Assembly: GCA_035697485.1 (NCBI GenBank)
Contig: DASSCU010000017.1
Location: 124,001 to 188,000 of the forward strand
Direction: 5' to 3'
DNA length: 64,000 bases
Origin: Actinomycetota bacterium
GTDB taxonomy: Bacteria; Actinomycetota; UBA4738; HRBIN12
Part shown: in pieces, positions 1 to 8,976 of the stretch
How the letters are laid out: each line of letters opens with the position of its first letter
Numbering within the stretch: the stretch's first letter is position 1
Made by a program: the position numbers and the translations under genes
The notes under the pieces: model-generated
Seen by the model: only the letters and a program-made list of their open reading frames with translations
Database searches by the model: none
What the model was told of the DNA's origin: nothing

Positions 1-1
1 C

Positions 2-871
2 ACACTGGACGAGGCCGTCGCCGCCCTCAGCTCCGGCGCCCGACCGGTCGCCGGCGGCACCGACCTCGTGGTCGGCGCGCGCCAGGGCAAGGCGCCGTTG
101 CCCGACGCGATCGTCGCGATCGACCGCGTCGAGTCGCTCAGGCACCTCGACGACGCGGGTGGCGGCCTCCTGCTCGGGGCACTCGCCACGCACGAGGCCA
201 TCGTGGCCAGCGAAGCCGTGCGAGCGAGGTTCACCGCCCTCGCGGATGCGTCCGCGATCGTCGGGTCCCACGCCACGCGCGCGAACGGCACGATCGGCGG
301 GAACGTGATGAACGCGTCGCCGGCGATGGATACCGGCGGTCCGTTGCTCTGCCTGGGGGCCACCGCGACACTGCGGTCGGCGGCAGGCGAGCGTTCGCTC
401 GCGCTCGACGAGCTGTGGACCGGTCCCGGCGCCACCGCGGCCGCTCCCGACGAGCTGCTCGTCTCGATCGACGTTCCGGCCCCGGCCGACCGCACGGGCT
501 CCGCGTACGTGCGGCTCGAGTACCGGCGCCAGATGGAGATCGCCGTGGTCGGGGCCACGGCCGTCGTCACCCAGGCCGACGGTGCGATCATCGACGCGCG
601 GGTCGCGATCACGGCGCTGTCCCCGACGATTCGCCGCGTGGCCGAGGCCGAACGGGCGCTGGTGAGCGGCGACGGAGGCGATGCCGACGTCGGGGCTGCC
701 GCACGCGCCGCCGCCGAGGGAGCCGCGCCGATCAGCGACGTCCGCGCCTCCGCCGACTACCGCACCGCGATGGCCGAGGTCGTGGCTCGCCGCGCGATCG
801 CCGCCGCGATCACGCGGGCCGGCGGCGGCGACGTCCCGATCCCTGCGAGCGACGCGCTCTACGGCGCGTGA
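2..871 (+). CDS. Molybdenum hydroxylase FAD-binding subunit (CoxM/XdhB type), 5' partial
   Basis: Medium, FAD-carrying subunit of a xanthine dehydrogenase/CO dehydrogenase-family enzyme; it passes electrons between the 2Fe-2S subunit and the final acceptor. The frame is open from base 2, so the true start lies outside the window. Both FAD-loop signatures of the family are visible: PVAGGTDL near bases 46-69 and TIGGNVMNASP near 289-321. The C-terminal CO_deh_flav_C-like part continues to the stop. It is followed 16 bp later by the 2Fe-2S subunit, so the two are one operon. The molybdopterin-binding large subunit is not in view and may lie upstream. The substrate cannot be deduced from these two subunits. 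Confidence 0.9.
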   Translation, partial: TLDEAVAALSSGARPVAGGTDLVVGARQGKAPLPDAIVAIDRVESLRHLDDAGGGLLLGALATHEAIVASEAVRARFTALADASAIVGSHATRANGTIGGNVMNASPAMDTGGPLLCLGATATLRSAAGERSLALDELWTGPGATAAAPDELLVSIDVPAPADRTGSAYVRLEYRRQMEIAVVGATAVVTQADGAIIDARVAITALSPTIRRVAEAERALVSGDGGDADVGAAARAAAEGAAPISDVRASADYRTAMAEVVARRAIAAAITRAGGGDVPIPASDALYGA

Positions 872-887
872 GGAGTACGAGAGACGC

Positions 888-1412
888 ATGAAGACCGACG
901 CGACGCTCACCGTGAACGGCACCGACTACCCGATCGAGATCGACCCGCACCTCTCCCTGTTGAAGGCCGTGCGGGACGAGATCGGCTTGACCGGGTCGAA
1001 AGAGGGCTGCGACGACTCCGAGTGCGGCGCCTGCATGATGCTGCTCGACGGCCGGCCGGTGAACGCCTGCTCGTACCTCGCGATGCAGGCCGTCGGGAAG
1101 CAGGTCATGACCGTGGAGGGGCTCGCCGGCGGGGAGCAGGTGGGCGCCCTGCAGGCCGAGTTCCTGCAGCAAGGCGGGGTGCAATGCGGCTTCTGCACGC
1201 CCGGCATGCTCGTGTCGGCCACGGCGCTGCTGCGGCGCAACCCCACGCCGACCGAGGACGAGGTGCGGCTCGCACTGGCGGGCAACCTGTGCCGCTGCAC
1301 CGGGTACGGCGGCATCGTGAAGGCCGTCATGGAGACCGCGGCGGGCCACGTGCCGAGGCTGCCATCGCCTCCCGCTCACGAGGTCCGGCCGGCCCCGCAC
1401 CACGCGGGGTGA
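888..1412 (+). CDS. Molybdenum hydroxylase 2Fe-2S subunit (CoxS/XdhC type)
   Basis: Small iron-sulfur subunit of the same molybdenum hydroxylase, 174 aa. The N-terminal plant-ferredoxin-like domain has the first cluster motif (GCDDSECGAC, then a fourth Cys in VNAC at about residue 60). The C-terminal helical domain has the second cluster as CGFCTPGM and LCRCTGY, both complete. The ATG at 888 follows AGGAG (872-876) at usual spacing. The C-terminal 25 residues beyond the conserved domain are Pro/His-rich and not characteristic. It forms an operon with the FAD subunit. The enzyme needs a molybdopterin cofactor; moeA and moaC are encoded at 61-63 kb of this window. Confidence 0.93.
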   Translation: MKTDATLTVNGTDYPIEIDPHLSLLKAVRDEIGLTGSKEGCDDSECGACMMLLDGRPVNACSYLAMQAVGKQVMTVEGLAGGEQVGALQAEFLQQGGVQCGFCTPGMLVSATALLRRNPTPTEDEVRLALAGNLCRCTGYGGIVKAVMETAAGHVPRLPSPPAHEVRPAPHHAG

Positions 1413-1444
1413 GCCTCCGCGCCGCTGCCTCCGGCAACGGCAGG

Positions 1445-2674
1445 TCACTCGCCCCAGACGGCGCGAGCGCGATCGGTCAGCACGGGTCCGCGGGCGAGCG
1501 TGCCGAACCACCAGGCCTTGGCGAGTGCGATCGCAGCGCCGAGGATCGCAGCGGCGACCCCGAGCCGTCCGGGTTCGTCGCCGACCCATCCGGCGGCTCT
1601 GGCCGCCATGAGGGCGAGCCCTCCGTTCAGGAGCGCGAACTGCAGCGGCGCCACGATCTCGAAGGCCGCGAGCGCCCGGCGTCGGTCCCTCGGATGCCCG
1701 GGCCGCGCCATCGGGAGCAGGTAGGACCAGGCCCCGAGCAGCACCTGCACGAGCCAGCCGCCGACGAATGCGACGAGGAACGTCGACCGGTAGCGGTCGA
1801 AGCCGGCCTCCCCGTCGAACAGCGCGATCGCCAGACCGAACGAGCCGACCACGAACCAGACGACCGCGGCCATCATGTGGAACGCGGCCGCCGGGATCGC
1901 CCAGTTCCGTTCGGTCCGCAGGACCGTGACCACGAGCAGCACGACGCCGAGCGCTCCGGCCGCATACGCGATCCCGCCGGCTTGGAGCATCCACGTCCAT
2001 GCGAGGTCGGCGCCGAGCAGCTGCGCCAGGAGGCCGCCCACGAGCAGGGCAAGCACCCCCCGTCCCGGCCAGGAGGGCATGCGGAGCCTCAGCACCGTGG
2101 GAAGCAGGGTGATCAGCGTGCCGACGACGGTCAGCGATGCCCAGCCCAGCACGTTCACGGTCATGTGCGCGCGTTTGAGGTGTGCGTACCAGGCGCCCTC
2201 GACCACGCCTGACCCCAGCAATGCACCGAGCGTTGCCCCGAGGAGCACGAAGCCGATCGCCCAGGCGTAGGCGGCGATCGGCATCGCGTGGCGTCGGTTG
2301 AGCGCCCGGCGCCATGCTCGCCGCAGCATCCAGGCGAGGATCCCCATCGCGCCCGCGAACGCGATGCCGCCCGTCGCCGTGAGCCAGCGCGTCGACGTTG
2401 GCACACCGATGGCGATGGCTCCCGCGCCGGCGGTCACCAGCACGAATTGTGCCCGGACCGACCGCTGCGGCGGCGAGGGTGTGGCCGTCATCGCGAGCAT
2501 GAAGTTCTGCATGGCACCGGAGATCGCGGTGGAGATCGCGCCCGCGAGCGCGAGGTGGAGCGGCACCCAGAGACCGAACCGCCACGAGACGGGCAGCGCG
2601 AGCGAGACGATCGCAGCCGTCAGCCACGCTCGAGCGGCCGTCTGGTACAGGGCTGTGACCGAGCGAGACTTCAC
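1445..2674 (-). CDS. Polytopic membrane protein with conserved histidines (possible heme-copper-oxidase/NnrS-like fold)
   Basis: A 409-aa integral membrane protein with about eleven hydrophobic segments. Histidines occur at helix starts (VPLHLALAGA, AHMTVNVLGW, AFHMMAAVVW), as in heme- or copper-binding membrane proteins of the NnrS/heme-copper oxidase type. The catalytic CuB/Tyr signature of a true oxidase is not seen, so a respiratory oxidase is not claimed. The GTG start overlaps the stop of the upstream 89-aa gene (GTGA), which suggests translational coupling. It converges with the 2Fe-2S gene. Membrane localisation is sure; the function is not. Confidence 0.75.
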   Translation of the reverse strand: MKSRSVTALYQTAARAWLTAAIVSLALPVSWRFGLWVPLHLALAGAISTAISGAMQNFMLAMTATPSPPQRSVRAQFVLVTAGAGAIAIGVPTSTRWLTATGGIAFAGAMGILAWMLRRAWRRALNRRHAMPIAAYAWAIGFVLLGATLGALLGSGVVEGAWYAHLKRAHMTVNVLGWASLTVVGTLITLLPTVLRLRMPSWPGRGVLALLVGGLLAQLLGADLAWTWMLQAGGIAYAAGALGVVLLVVTVLRTERNWAIPAAAFHMMAAVVWFVVGSFGLAIALFDGEAGFDRYRSTFLVAFVGGWLVQVLLGAWSYLLPMARPGHPRDRRRALAAFEIVAPLQFALLNGGLALMAARAAGWVGDEPGRLGVAAAILGAAIALAKAWWFGTLARGPVLTDRARAVWGE

Positions 2675-2940
2675 GGCTTCTCGTCAGGGTCGATGCCGAG
2701 CGCCCCTTGCGGGTCGATCACCCGTCGAGCGATCTCCCGCGCTCGCTCGAGCTTCGTGCGGTCGACGAACAGGTGCACGTCGCGCTCCCACAGCTTGGTG
2801 AAGAAGCCCGTCGGAGCCTTGGCCCAGTAGGCGACTCCGGCTTCGTCGAGCCGGCTCGCGATCTCGACACCGTGTTCGGGCGTGAATCCGCCGAGGTGCA
2901 CGGTGCGCACGTCGTCGGGGATCTGCCAGGCTCGCTTCAT
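2671..2940 (-). CDS. Small soluble protein, DUF2007-like, coupled to the membrane protein
   Basis: An 89-aa protein with an alternating helix/strand pattern: a segment EIASRLDEAGVAYWAK, then HLFVDRTKLERAREIARRVI. This resembles small DUF2007/putative signal-transducing proteins that often accompany membrane proteins. The ATG at 2940 is chosen over a GTG at 2979 because AGGAG lies 8 nt upstream and the family-like sequence begins there. Its stop overlaps the start of the downstream membrane-protein gene by 4 nt. The role is unknown; it may regulate or stabilise the membrane partner. The family match is from general pattern only. Confidence 0.65.
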   Translation of the reverse strand: MKRAWQIPDDVRTVHLGGFTPEHGVEIASRLDEAGVAYWAKAPTGFFTKLWERDVHLFVDRTKLERAREIARRVIDPQGALGIDPDEKP

Positions 2941-2975
2941 CGCGCGGCTCCTCGTGTCGACCGGTCCCGAGCCTG

Positions 2976-3470
2976 TCACACGATGTATCGGGCGAGGGCG
3001 AAGGAGCGGATCGTTCCCTCACCGGACCCGCCGACCACGACGATACGCCCGTCGCCATCGATCGCCGACCCGTGTGCCCGAACGCCGCCCTCGAAGAAGG
3101 TCGTCACCTCACCGTTGACCCCGGAGCTGTGTCTCGGTGGCCGTCGGCGAGCCGGCGGATCAGCACGAACCGCGGGATCGTCGGATCGCCGAACTCATGC
3201 GGGCCGGAAGAACCCGTCGCCACGATCCGTCCGTTCGGTTGGACCAGCAGGCCGCTCGCGCCTGCTCCGCTCCCTGGAGCTCCTCGACCACACCGTCGCC
3301 GCCGAACGAGCGGTCCAGGCGCCCGTCACGACGGAACCGTGCCAGGCCGAAGGCAGATGTCGTAGTCGCCTCCGATCACGATCCGTCCGTCTGGCTGCAG
3401 GGCCACCGCTCCCGCGAAGACGCCCCACACGACCGGCCCGATCCTGCCGTTGCCGCTGAAGGAACGTGGC
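2976..3470 (-). pseudogene. Decayed delta-60 repeat protein fragment
   Basis: Read on the minus strand, three pieces of delta-60 repeat can be recovered, but only by changing frame at least three times. The order is VALQPDGRIVIGGDYD, then FRRDGRLDRSFGGDGVV, then NGRIVATGSSG...FVLIRRL, ending with DGDGRIVVVGGSGEGTIRSF and ALARYIV at a stop (2976-2978). Delta-60 repeats are beta-propeller-like units of secreted proteins. No single frame spans them and no start is evident. Either the gene is dead or the assembly has several indels here; neighbouring genes read cleanly, which favours decay. Confidence 0.7.
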
Positions 3471-3806
3471 TCGACCGGTGTCCACCGTGACCCCTGGTGC
3501 CGGTGACCGCGCGGACACCCCCATCACGATCGGGACCGAGAACGGGCACTGCTGGAGATACGTGAGCCGCCTCCGGCCCCGGAAGTGTGCGGAGGACCGC
3601 AAGGTCGTGCTCTCAAGCGGGTGGGCACCGAGCAGGGCCCGAGCGTGGACGAGCGCATGGCGAGCGACAAGGCCGCGTTGAACGGTCACCGCTGCGAGTG
3701 GAGCACCGGCAACACGGGGGATGTTCGGCAAGGGCTCCGCGCGCGTGGGCATGGCCGAGGACTGCAAGGGCGACACGAGCAAGACGATCAGGTCGAGAAG
3801 GAGCGG
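3471..3806. other. Stretch without a recognisable gene
   Basis: About 330 bp upstream of the delta-60 remnant. A minus-strand open frame runs to 3782, but its Arg/Ser-rich composition has no domain character and it merges out of frame with the remnant. It may be the degraded N-terminal part of that gene. No promoter, tRNA or repeat was recognised. Confidence 0.4.
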
Positions 3807-4217
3807 CTAGCGAGCGTCGCCGCCCTCAGAGGCTCCGGAGTCTCTTGGGCTCTCTGAGCCCTCGGCGCTCCCTGATCCTTCCGAGCCCTCGGCGCCACCG
3901 GAGCTCGAGGACCGCCCCGAGCGGATGCCCTCGCTGGCCTCGTTCACCGTCGCCGTGATCGCATCGCCGATCGCGCTCACCGCGTCGCCGAGGTCCCGCT
4001 TGGCCTCCTCGTCGCGGATCGTGGCGCCGATCGCGGTAAAGCCGCGCGCGAGCTCATCGATCAGTTCCTTGGCCGCCCGTTGCAGCTCGCGCTGGGATGC
4101 TTCGGACTCGGCGGTCTCGTCCGTGCCGGCTTCCCGATACCGATCGGCAACCCGACGTCCGAACGACGAAAACTTGTCGCCGACCTCGCTCCATGCCTGC
4201 TTCGCACTCTCCGTCAT
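3807..4217 (-). CDS. Small helical protein with Ser/Gly/Glu-rich tail
   Basis: A 136-aa soluble protein. Residues 1-95 are predicted amphipathic helix (SEVGDKFSSFGRRVADRY, RELQRAAKELIDELARGF, DAVSAIGDAITATVNEA). The last 35 residues are a low-complexity Ser/Gly/Glu tail. The ATG at 4217 is set by GGAGGT placed about 6 nt upstream. A TAGGGT hexamer on the minus strand near 4249-4254 could be its -10 box, giving a short leader. It resembles small stress-associated or DNA/membrane-coating helical proteins common in actinomycetes. No specific function is assigned. Confidence 0.75.
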   Translation of the reverse strand: MTESAKQAWSEVGDKFSSFGRRVADRYREAGTDETAESEASQRELQRAAKELIDELARGFTAIGATIRDEEAKRDLGDAVSAIGDAITATVNEASEGIRSGRSSSSGGAEGSEGSGSAEGSESPRDSGASEGGDAR

Positions 4218-4578
4218 CGTTCGACCTCCAGATATCTCGCTTGGGTCAACCCTAGCGCGGCGTCGGCGGACCGGCGATGTCGGCGCCCGCCCACTCTCAG
4301 ATCCCCGGTTCGCCATGTTGGTGAGTGCCGCTCGGCGACCAGGAGGGCGACCTCTGGCCTGCAAGGCCCCTCGACGGCGCCGAGATCGTTCCAGCACACG
4401 ACCACCGTGCGGGCGGAGTCGACGAAGAACGGCGGGTGGTCGAAGAGGAAGTCCGTCCACGACTTGGGGACGCCCAGGGGCCAATCGATCGACACCCTCT
4501 GTCACTCGGGGGCCTCCGAGGGCCAGGGGGTTCCCCGACGCCCGGGTGATCGTGCGAGGATCCTCGCGGGGGGCAAGC
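4218..4578. other. Intergenic region with a weak minus-strand open frame
   Basis: This 360-bp stretch separates divergent genes. A minus-strand open frame (4214-4495) begins protein-like (MSIDWPLGVPKSWTDF, SARTVVVCWNDLG) but turns Arg-rich and runs over the start of the downstream helical gene. It may be the remnant of a lost gene. No ribosome-binding site supports it as an active CDS. Confidence 0.3.
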
Positions 4579-6663
4579 GTGGATCAGCGAGACGAGGTGG
4601 TGCGACCGTCCGTCGGCACGGGGGTCGTTCCCCACCGACGTCGTCGGCCGACGGGCGCTGCCCCACCGCTGCCCAAGCAGATCGGCTCCACGGGGTGGAT
4701 CTGGCTCGTCCTGCTGCTCGTCGTCGTCGTCACCGGCTGCCTGTGGCTCCGCGTCGATCCGGTCCCGCTCGACCGGTTCGACGCTCGGATCACCGACGCC
4801 GTCGTCTCGCTGCGCATGGGATGGCTCGACGCGCTCGCGCGCCAGGCGCACACGATCGGTTCCCGCGTCGGGTTCGCGCTGCTCGGACTGGTGCTCGTGC
4901 TCGCGACCGCCTGGTTCCGCCGCTGGCGTCATCTCGTGATCTGGGCGATCTCGCTCGGCATCGCCGGTGCGATCCTTCAGGGGCTCGAGCTGGTCTCGCT
5001 GCGGCCGCGGCCGTTCGACGTGCAACAGCTCGCGAGCTGGGAGGGCTACGCGGCTCCCTCGATCCCGATCGGCGCGATCGCGATCCTGTCGATCGGGGTG
5101 GCATTCATGCTCGTGCCTCCCGGCCGGCCCCGGTACTGGACGAAGCTGGTCACGGCGGGCGCGATCACGATCACGGGAGTGCTCCGCATCTACCTCGGCG
5201 TCGACCACTTCAGCGACGCCGTGTTCGGCGCGATCGTCGGCGTCGCGATCCCGCTCGCTGCCTTCCGGGCCTTCGCCCCCAACGAGCTCTATCCGGTGAG
5301 CTACGGCGCGCACGGTAAGGCTGCGCACCTCGACATCACCGGTCGCCGTGGAGAGGCCATCCGTTCCGCGTTGCAGGATCAGCTGGGGCTCACGGTGCAC
5401 GACGTCCGGCCCGTCGGGCTCGAGGGCTCCGGCGGCTCGACACCACTGAAGCTCAGCGTGACCGACGAGGAAGGCCACGACCGGACGATCTTCGCGAAGC
5501 TCTACGCGAAGAGCCACGTGCGCGCGGACCGCTGGTACAAGCTCGGCCGCACGATGCTCTACGGACGGCTCGAAGACGAGACACCGTTCCAGACCGTGCG
5601 TCGTTTCGTGGAGTACGAGGACTACACGCTGCGCATGCTCGGGGAGTACGGGTTCCCGACGCCGTCGCCGCTCGGCATCGTCGAGATCACGCCGGAGCGC
5701 GAGTACCTGATCGCGATGGACTTCTTCGACGACGCCGTCGAGATCGGCGAGGCCGAGATCGACGCGGGCGTGATCGACGAGGGCCTCGCGATGATCCGCC
5801 GGATGTGGGACCTGGGGCTCGCCCACCGTGATATCAAGCCCGCCAACCTGATGGTGCAGCGTGGCGTGCTGAGGCTGATCGACGTCTTCTTCGTGCAGGT
5901 GCGGCCCACGCCGTGGCGCCAGGCCGTCGACCTCGGGAACATGATGCTGGTGCTGGCTCTGCGGTCGGACGCGCGGACCGTGTTCGACGCCGCCCTGCGC
6001 TACTTCACACCCGACGATCTCGCCGAGGCGTTCGCGGCGACCCGGGGTGTCGCCAGTCCGACCCAGCTGCGCCAGCACCTCAAGGAGGATGGACGCGACC
6101 TGCTCGCCGAGTTCCGAGCGATGGCCCCCGAGCGTCGGCCGATCTCGGTTCAACGATGGAGCGTCCGCCGGGTCGCGCTGATCCTCGCGACGCTCGCGGT
6201 GCTGCTCCTCTCGGCGCTGACCGGCGTGGCCCTGCTCTTCCCCTCCCGCGGCACGGTGACGACGCCGGCGTGCGGCACAGAGCAGGCGATGCAGCTGATG
6301 GCCCAAGCAGTACCGAGCGCCACCCGGCTCCCGTGTGTCACGAGCCTGCCCTACGGATGGGAGGTCGGCAGCGCGGAAACCGTCGGGGGACAGGCCACCT
6401 TCACGGTCGGTGTGGGCGACGGGTTCGACCCAGTGACCGTGTCACTCACCGGGTCCTGCCCGGCTCCGGTCGAGGGCACCGAGCGGATCCCGATGGACGG
6501 CGGATGCGTCACGTACCGCTCGACCGTGACCGACCAGAACGTGCCGTCGTTCGAGCCGGGAGGGGGCCTCGGGTTCACCCCTCGTGCCGACCTCGTCGCC
6601 TCGGTCGCCGCCGAGAACGATCAGGTGCTCTGCGGTGCGCTCGCGCCGCCGTGCCCGTCGTGA
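4579..6663 (+). CDS. PAP2-type lipid phosphatase fused to a protein-kinase-like domain with an external C-terminal domain
   Basis: Membrane protein of about 694 aa. The N-terminal third has six hydrophobic helices and the three PAP2 motifs in relaxed form: LRPRPF, PSIP in place of PSGH, and RIYLGVDH (R-x5-H). The middle carries a eukaryotic-like or RIO/LPS-kinase-like domain: a Lys in IFAKLY, the catalytic loop HRDIKPANLM, then LIDVFFV where DFG/DFE would stand. A further TM helix (about residue 530) precedes a roughly 160-aa Cys-containing domain, probably outside. The frame is open far upstream; GTG 4579 follows a purine-rich stretch and precedes the first TM, but the start is uncertain. 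It may couple phospholipid or polyprenyl-phosphate dephosphorylation to phosphorylation; the substrates are unknown. Confidence 0.82.
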   Translation: MDQRDEVVRPSVGTGVVPHRRRRPTGAAPPLPKQIGSTGWIWLVLLLVVVVTGCLWLRVDPVPLDRFDARITDAVVSLRMGWLDALARQAHTIGSRVGFALLGLVLVLATAWFRRWRHLVIWAISLGIAGAILQGLELVSLRPRPFDVQQLASWEGYAAPSIPIGAIAILSIGVAFMLVPPGRPRYWTKLVTAGAITITGVLRIYLGVDHFSDAVFGAIVGVAIPLAAFRAFAPNELYPVSYGAHGKAAHLDITGRRGEAIRSALQDQLGLTVHDVRPVGLEGSGGSTPLKLSVTDEEGHDRTIFAKLYAKSHVRADRWYKLGRTMLYGRLEDETPFQTVRRFVEYEDYTLRMLGEYGFPTPSPLGIVEITPEREYLIAMDFFDDAVEIGEAEIDAGVIDEGLAMIRRMWDLGLAHRDIKPANLMVQRGVLRLIDVFFVQVRPTPWRQAVDLGNMMLVLALRSDARTVFDAALRYFTPDDLAEAFAATRGVASPTQLRQHLKEDGRDLLAEFRAMAPERRPISVQRWSVRRVALILATLAVLLLSALTGVALLFPSRGTVTTPACGTEQAMQLMAQAVPSATRLPCVTSLPYGWEVGSAETVGGQATFTVGVGDGFDPVTVSLTGSCPAPVEGTERIPMDGGCVTYRSTVTDQNVPSFEPGGGLGFTPRADLVASVAAENDQVLCGALAPPCPS

Positions 6664-6865
6664 GGTCCAACGAGGCACCGGTTCCACGGTCCCGCACACC
6701 CCAGCGAGGAGTACGCGGAGGAGCGATCGGCCAGTGATACCGATGCCGGCCTCCGATGGCCCAATCGGAGGGCGGTTCTGCTCGGCCGCGAAGACCCACC
6801 GTCTTCGGGCCCTTCTCCTTGCACGCGGCGTCACGCGATCGGCACGCTAGCGATAGGGGTGAAGG

Positions 6866-7753
6866 GTGCTTGAGTTCGATGCGGTCGTGAAGCGATTCGG
6901 GCCCGTGACGGCTCTCGACCGGTGCACGTTCGCCGCCCGGCCGGGGCGACTCACCGGCTTCCTTGGTCCCAACGGCGCCGGCAAGACCACAGCGATGCGG
7001 GCGGTGTTCGGGCTCGTCGAGCTCGACGCAGGCACGGTGTCATGGCGAGGCACGCCCATCGCACCGGTGGACCGTGCGTGGTTCGGCTACATGCCCGAGG
7101 AACGAGGCCTGTATCCGCGCATGCGGGTGCGGGACCAACTCGTGTATCTGGGCCGGCTCTGCGGACGGACGGTCGAGGACGCAACCCGTTGCGTCGACAC
7201 GTGGCTCGAGCGGCTCCGCTTGGCCGACCGGGCGAGCGACCCTCTCGACACCCTCTCCCACGGCAACCAGCAGCGGGTGCAGCTGATCGCCGCCCTCGTC
7301 AACGAGCCCGAGTTGCTCGTGCTCGATGAGCCGTTCTCCGGGCTCGATCCGATCGCGATCGCCGATATGACCGAGTTGCTGACCGAAGTCGCGACGGCCG
7401 GTGCCACGGTGCTGTTCTCTAGCCACCAGCTGGACCTGGTCGAGGACCTCTGCGAAGACGTCGTCATCATCGACCACGGCCGCATCGTCCTCGCCGGCGA
7501 GCTGACCGAACTGCGGGAAGCGGTGCCGCAGCGGTTCGTGGACATCCGGTTCCACGGCGCGGTACCCGACTGGTCGGAGCTGGCCGCGGTAGCGCTCGTC
7601 GAATCGGGAGAGGGGCTGGCCCGCCTCCAGGTCGACCGTGACGTCGACCTGGCCGAGGTGGTGGCCCGTGCTCCACGGACCACCGACATCGTCTCGTTCG
7701 CCTACCAGCCCCCGACGCTGTCGGAGCTGTTCCGCAGGGCGGTGGCAGCATGA
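6866..7753 (+). CDS. ABC transporter ATP-binding protein (NatA-like)
   Basis: A 295-aa ABC ATPase powering the permease encoded next. Walker A is GPNGAGKTT (about residues 33-41). The signature is LSHGNQQRVQ in place of LSGGQ, and Walker B is LLVLDEPFSGLD, followed by the switch histidine in SSHQ. The C-terminal 80 residues form the DUF4162-type extension typical of NatA/ABC-2 exporters. The start is GTG 6866 after GGGGTGAAGGG. It overlaps the permease gene by 4 nt (ATGA), so the two are translated together. The exported substrate is unknown (Na+ or a small molecule in relatives). Confidence 0.93.
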   Translation: MLEFDAVVKRFGPVTALDRCTFAARPGRLTGFLGPNGAGKTTAMRAVFGLVELDAGTVSWRGTPIAPVDRAWFGYMPEERGLYPRMRVRDQLVYLGRLCGRTVEDATRCVDTWLERLRLADRASDPLDTLSHGNQQRVQLIAALVNEPELLVLDEPFSGLDPIAIADMTELLTEVATAGATVLFSSHQLDLVEDLCEDVVIIDHGRIVLAGELTELREAVPQRFVDIRFHGAVPDWSELAAVALVESGEGLARLQVDRDVDLAEVVARAPRTTDIVSFAYQPPTLSELFRRAVAA

Positions 7754-8976
7754 ACGACGTGCGGCAAGGGTGGCTCGTCGCCGTCCGAGAGATGCGCGAG
7801 CGCAGCCGCACACGTGGTTTCCGCGCAGGCTTCGTGGTGACGATCCTCATCGTGGTCGCGGTGATCGTCGTGCCGGCCGTGCTCGGGAGCGGCGGCGGGA
7901 CGAACGACGTCGGATTGGCCGGCTCCGTCCCCGACGGACTGCCCATCGCCATCCGAGCCCAGAGCGACGCTGCCGGCATGGAGGCGGCGATCCACCGTTA
8001 CGAGAGCGTCGGAGCCGGCGAGGAGGCGGCGCGCCAGGGCGACGTCGATGTGCTCGTGGTCGACGCACGGCGGCTCGAGTGGCCACGCCAGACCGACGAG
8101 CAACTCCGTGCCGTCGTTGCCGGGGCCATCCAGCTCGTCGCGGTCCGCGAGCGAGTGGCGGCCGCCGGCATCAGCCCCGACGACCTGCTCGCCGTCGTCG
8201 AACCGGTCCGGGTCGAGAACGTCGAGCTCGGCGCGCTGCCTGGGGGGAGCCCCGACGACGAGATGGCGGCCATGCTGATGACCGTCATGCTGCTGATCGC
8301 GATCAGCACGTACGGGAACATGGTGCTGACCGGTGTGGTGGAGGAGAGGGCGAGCCGCGTCGTCGAGGTGTTGCTCGTCCGCATGCCCGCCCGCACGCTG
8401 CTCGCGGGCAAGGTCGTCGGGATCGGTCTGCTCGGGCTCGCGCAGTTCGTGGTGACTGCCCTGGTCGCCTTCGCGGTCATCAGCGCGGTCGACGCCGTCG
8501 ACGTCCCGGCGGTCCGCGGCATCGTGCTGGCGTGGGTCGTCGCGTGGTTCCTGCTCGGCTACGCCCTGTACGCCATGGCGTACGGAGCGCTCGGCTCTCT
8601 CGCTTCGCAGACCGAGGACGGCCAGAGCGTTGCCGGACCGGTGATCGCCGTCCTGATCGCCGCATACTGGGTCTCGTTCGCTGCGCTCGGGCAGGACCCG
8701 CAGAGCGGCGCATCCCAGTTGGTCTCGCTCTTCCCGGCGACCGCACCGTTCGCCATGCCCGCCCGCATCGCGATGGGTGCGTCCACGTGGTGGGAAGCGA
8801 TGCTCGCCGTCATCCTCACCGTCGCTGCCGTCGCCGGCCTCGTGCGGTTCGGGGGGCGGGTCTACGCCGGCGCGATCCTCCACGCCGGACCGACGCTCAA
8901 GATGCGTGACGCGTGGCGCGGCGCGATGTCGCCGCATGGCGGCGGAACCGGGCCGATGTTCATCCCACGAGCCTAG
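7750..8976 (+). CDS. ABC-2 type permease (NatB-like)
   Basis: A 408-aa membrane component of the exporter. One TM segment at residues 24-43 is followed by a large external domain (about residues 45-165). Five to six more TM helices follow (MLMTVMLLIAISTYGNMV, VGIGLLGLAQFVVTALVAFA, AWVVAWFLLGYALYAMAYG and others). EERASRVVEVLL after the second helix is the typical ABC2_membrane_3 cytoplasmic motif. It starts inside the stop of the ATPase gene and is the last gene of the operon. Efflux of ions, lipids or a toxic compound is likely. Confidence 0.92.
   Translation: MNDVRQGWLVAVREMRERSRTRGFRAGFVVTILIVVAVIVVPAVLGSGGGTNDVGLAGSVPDGLPIAIRAQSDAAGMEAAIHRYESVGAGEEAARQGDVDVLVVDARRLEWPRQTDEQLRAVVAGAIQLVAVRERVAAAGISPDDLLAVVEPVRVENVELGALPGGSPDDEMAAMLMTVMLLIAISTYGNMVLTGVVEERASRVVEVLLVRMPARTLLAGKVVGIGLLGLAQFVVTALVAFAVISAVDAVDVPAVRGIVLAWVVAWFLLGYALYAMAYGALGSLASQTEDGQSVAGPVIAVLIAAYWVSFAALGQDPQSGASQLVSLFPATAPFAMPARIAMGASTWWEAMLAVILTVAAVAGLVRFGGRVYAGAILHAGPTLKMRDAWRGAMSPHGGGTGPMFIPRA

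Noticed and set aside
1445-2674. Calling the membrane protein a cytochrome or nitric-oxide reductase subunit
   Set aside because: The diagnostic CuB/FeB histidine pair and Tyr motif could not be found; only scattered helix histidines are seen.
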